Positions 63,226-64,000 of a stretch of DNA of 64,000 bases are shown here, one piece after another. The stretch covers positions 4,454,001 to 4,518,000 of the forward strand of contig OY987233.1 in NCBI GenBank assembly GCA_963920705.1, given 5' to 3'. The notes under the pieces are model-generated. The model saw only the letters and a program-made list of their open reading frames with translations, had not been told where the DNA came from and made no database searches. Each line of letters starts with the position of its first letter. The stretch's first letter is position 1. Position numbers and translations under genes: made by a program. The stretch is from Odiellus spinosus (Eukaryota; Arthropoda; Arachnida; Opiliones; Phalangiidae).

Positions 63226-63985
63226 TATCTACTTGCATTTCTCAATCGATATTCAACTAGACAGGAATCGTTTTAAGCGCCACGCGTTCACGCATTATCT
63301 TTATAAATCGATTTATCGTAGCTTCATCTATCGGTTGTTGAAACCGAATCGGTACGAAACTGGTTCCCGAAGCAGTTCCGAGAAATCGAATCAAATCGAT
63401 TCGAGAAAAACGGTTTCCCGGTCACACGACTCTAGCGAAACGTTTTGAAACCGTTTAAATCGATTCCAAGGCTTAGTATGAACGCTTATTTAGACGTAAG
63501 CCGCACACACTAGAGAGTTTGAAAGGTCAAAATTATAAAATTTTTGGGTTACACTGTTACAAATCAAATTAATATCTTGGAAAATCGATTTGAACATTCG
63601 AATCGGTTTTGAAAACGGTTTCAAATTGGCAAGTGTGAACGTATCTAATACCGTTATAAGCGAAGGACGAAATGTTTCATTAGCCGCGTTCATACTAGGC
63701 CTTGGAATCGATTTAAACAATTTCAAAACGTTTCGCTCTAGTCGTGTGAACGGGGAACGGTCTTTACTGGAATCGATTTGATTCAATTTCTTTAAACTGC
63801 TTCGGGAACCAGTTTCGTACCGATTCGGTTTCAACAACCGATAGACGAAGCTACGATAAATCGATTTATAAAGATAATGCGTGAACGCGTGACGCTTAAA
63901 ACGATTCCTGACGATTTGAATATAGGTTTGATTTTACCGTTTCAAATCGATTAAGAAATGATAGTGAAACTCGTGAGTTAGTAAA
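63226..63985. mobile_element. TAAATCGATTTATCGTAGC foldback element pair
   Basis: A left arm (63.23-63.49 kb: TTTCTCAATCGATATTCAAC ... CGATTCCAAGGCTTAGTATG) and a mirrored right arm (63.68-63.98 kb: CATACTAGGCCTTGGAATCG ... GATTTTACCGTTTCAAATCG) flank an about 190-bp loop. Open frames on both strands within it are mirror artefacts. Confidence 0.82.
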
Positions 63986-64000
63986 CTTTTTCTATAGACT

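Overview
The window is nuclear DNA from a eukaryote, most likely an arthropod and probably an insect. The evidence is spliced genes with GTAAG donors and TTTCAG acceptors, a tandem family of secreted type-B carboxylesterases (carboxyl/cholinesterases, CCEs), AATAAA poly(A) signals, a FLYWCH zinc-finger fragment, and a heavy load of AT-rich foldback elements, MITEs and minisatellites. The species cannot be named from the sequence. There is no sign of prokaryotic genes, CRISPR arrays or operons.

Core (about 8.3-45.5 kb). Eight CCE genes lie head to tail on the + strand, and a 5' fragment of a ninth lies just before the eighth. Each has the same design: a promoter block (ETS-like CACTTCCTGG, usually an E-box CAGCTG, then TATAAA 48 bp after the ETS site in six copies), one long exon of about 1.47 kb, a phase-2 intron inside the glycine codon of FAKYG|DPN, and a short last exon carrying the C-terminal cysteine. 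The introns run from 193 bp (gene 6) to about 9.5 kb (gene 4) because they have collected transposons. Seven genes look intact. Gene 8 has a 7-bp deletion and a frameshift. Gene 1 has lost its normal 3' end at a tandem-duplication junction. All copies keep the nucleophile motif GHSSGS and the catalytic His, but the oxyanion-hole motif (HGGGF in ordinary CCEs) is degenerate in every copy, and the acid residue of the triad varies (Asp in six, Glu in gene 8, Gly in gene 4). The cluster therefore looks like a rapidly evolving set with gene conversion, in-frame loop deletions and possible change of catalytic chemistry.

Transposon nests. Gene 2's intron holds a 3.6-kb foldback element (4-bp target duplication AGCA) that itself carries a 2.4-kb element with subterminal GTCGGGGAGG repeats and a mariner-like 195-bp MITE at its centre. 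Gene 4's intron holds a larger stack: two members of the GTCGGGGAGG family nested in each other, a hairpin element built around a 21-bp minisatellite, a MITE with a 7-bp target duplication, a frameshifted Helitron/PIF1-type helicase remnant, a possible solo LTR, an inverted pair of G/C-rich minisatellites, and a tRNA-derived SINE fragment.

Flanks. Bases 1-8300 and 45.5-64 kb contain no convincing host gene. They hold foldback families shared between both flanks, two near-complete copies of one MITE (3.3 and 47.2 kb), and five long minisatellite arrays of unrelated monomers (50.4-51.6, 55.2-56.0, 58.6-59.0, 60.2-62.8 kb, plus the 40-bp array at 3.1-4.0 kb). The 60-63 kb array has a higher-order repeat of exactly 487 bp.
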